Positions 11,947 to 11,982 of a stretch of 11,982 nucleotides of DNA are shown in pieces. A program made the translations under genes and the position numbers. Each line of letters begins with the position of its first letter. Within the stretch, counting starts at the first letter, position 1. The stretch is from NCBI GenBank assembly GCA_937959095.1, contig CALGLY010000698.1, positions 1-11,982 on the forward strand, in the 5' to 3' direction. Source of the DNA: an uncultured Saprospiraceae bacterium. Its GTDB lineage: Bacteria; Bacteroidota; Bacteroidia; Chitinophagales; Saprospiraceae. The notes under the pieces are model-generated. The model did no database searches, was not told the DNA's origin, and saw only the letters and a program-made list of their open reading frames with translations.

Positions 11947-11982
11947 TTATTCTTCACTAGAATCTCCTTTATTGTCTGTTAC
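11947..11982 (-). CDS. Possible 3' end of a minus-strand gene (partial)
   Basis: Read from the right edge on the minus strand, one frame is open and gives VTDNKGDSSEE followed by TAA. The other two frames hit stops at once. A polar, acidic tail like this is common at protein C-termini. Twelve codons including the stop are too few to name a family or to prove coding. The GNAT gene starts 180 bp downstream with its own promoter candidate. Confidence 0.3.
   Translation of the reverse strand, partial: VTDNKGDSSEE

Noticed and set aside
1..11982. CRISPR array, tRNA, rRNA, insertion sequence or integrase
   Set aside because: No regularly spaced repeats, no cloverleaf sequence recognised and no transposase or recombinase motifs were seen in any frame.

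Overview
The window is an AT-rich (about 40% G+C by eye) chromosomal segment that reads as Bacteroidota, probably a Cytophagales- or Saprospiria-like lineage. Several observations support this. Shine-Dalgarno sequences are mostly absent. Promoter-like elements fit the Bacteroidota pattern TTG ... 19-20 nt ... TAnnTTTG. One gene encodes a DUF4846 protein, a family I know mainly from this phylum. The LolC/E-like permease, the LpxL-like acyltransferase and the long Prc-type S41 protease are also of the kinds found there. No database search was possible, so family names come from motifs and recall.

Left part (1-2800). The first codons of dnaJ and a complete grpE lie on the minus strand, separated by a short spacer that carries a REP-like hairpin. 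A secreted DUF4846 protein is divergent from grpE. It converges on a NemR-type TetR repressor that has an operator-like sequence touching its start codon. Upstream of the repressor, on the same strand, is a small conserved-looking protein of unknown function.

Middle (2785-8070). This is a plus-strand block. A good Bacteroidota promoter leads into a LolC/E-type ABC permease, an LpxL/HtrB-type lipid acyltransferase and rnpA, which are probably co-transcribed. After a 348-bp non-coding stretch comes a 708-residue Prc/Tsp tail-specific protease, closed by a strong intrinsic terminator. The theme is cell-envelope biogenesis and periplasmic quality control, with the RNase P protein included.

Right part (8217-11982). 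This looks more accessory. A polytopic membrane protein is divergent from an HxlR-family regulator, with two matching imperfect palindromes 30 bp apart between them. A small unknown gene meets the regulator gene tail to tail with overlapping stop codons. A minus-strand cluster follows: a GNAT-like protein, an Xre-type DNA-binding protein whose start overlaps the GNAT stop, and a membrane-anchored alpha/beta hydrolase. A promoter containing a perfect 12-bp palindrome precedes the GNAT gene. The GNAT/Xre pair, with its overlapping frames and apparent operator, is the best candidate here for an undescribed toxin-antitoxin-like system. That is an inference from architecture. The last 36 bases may be the 3' end of another minus-strand gene.
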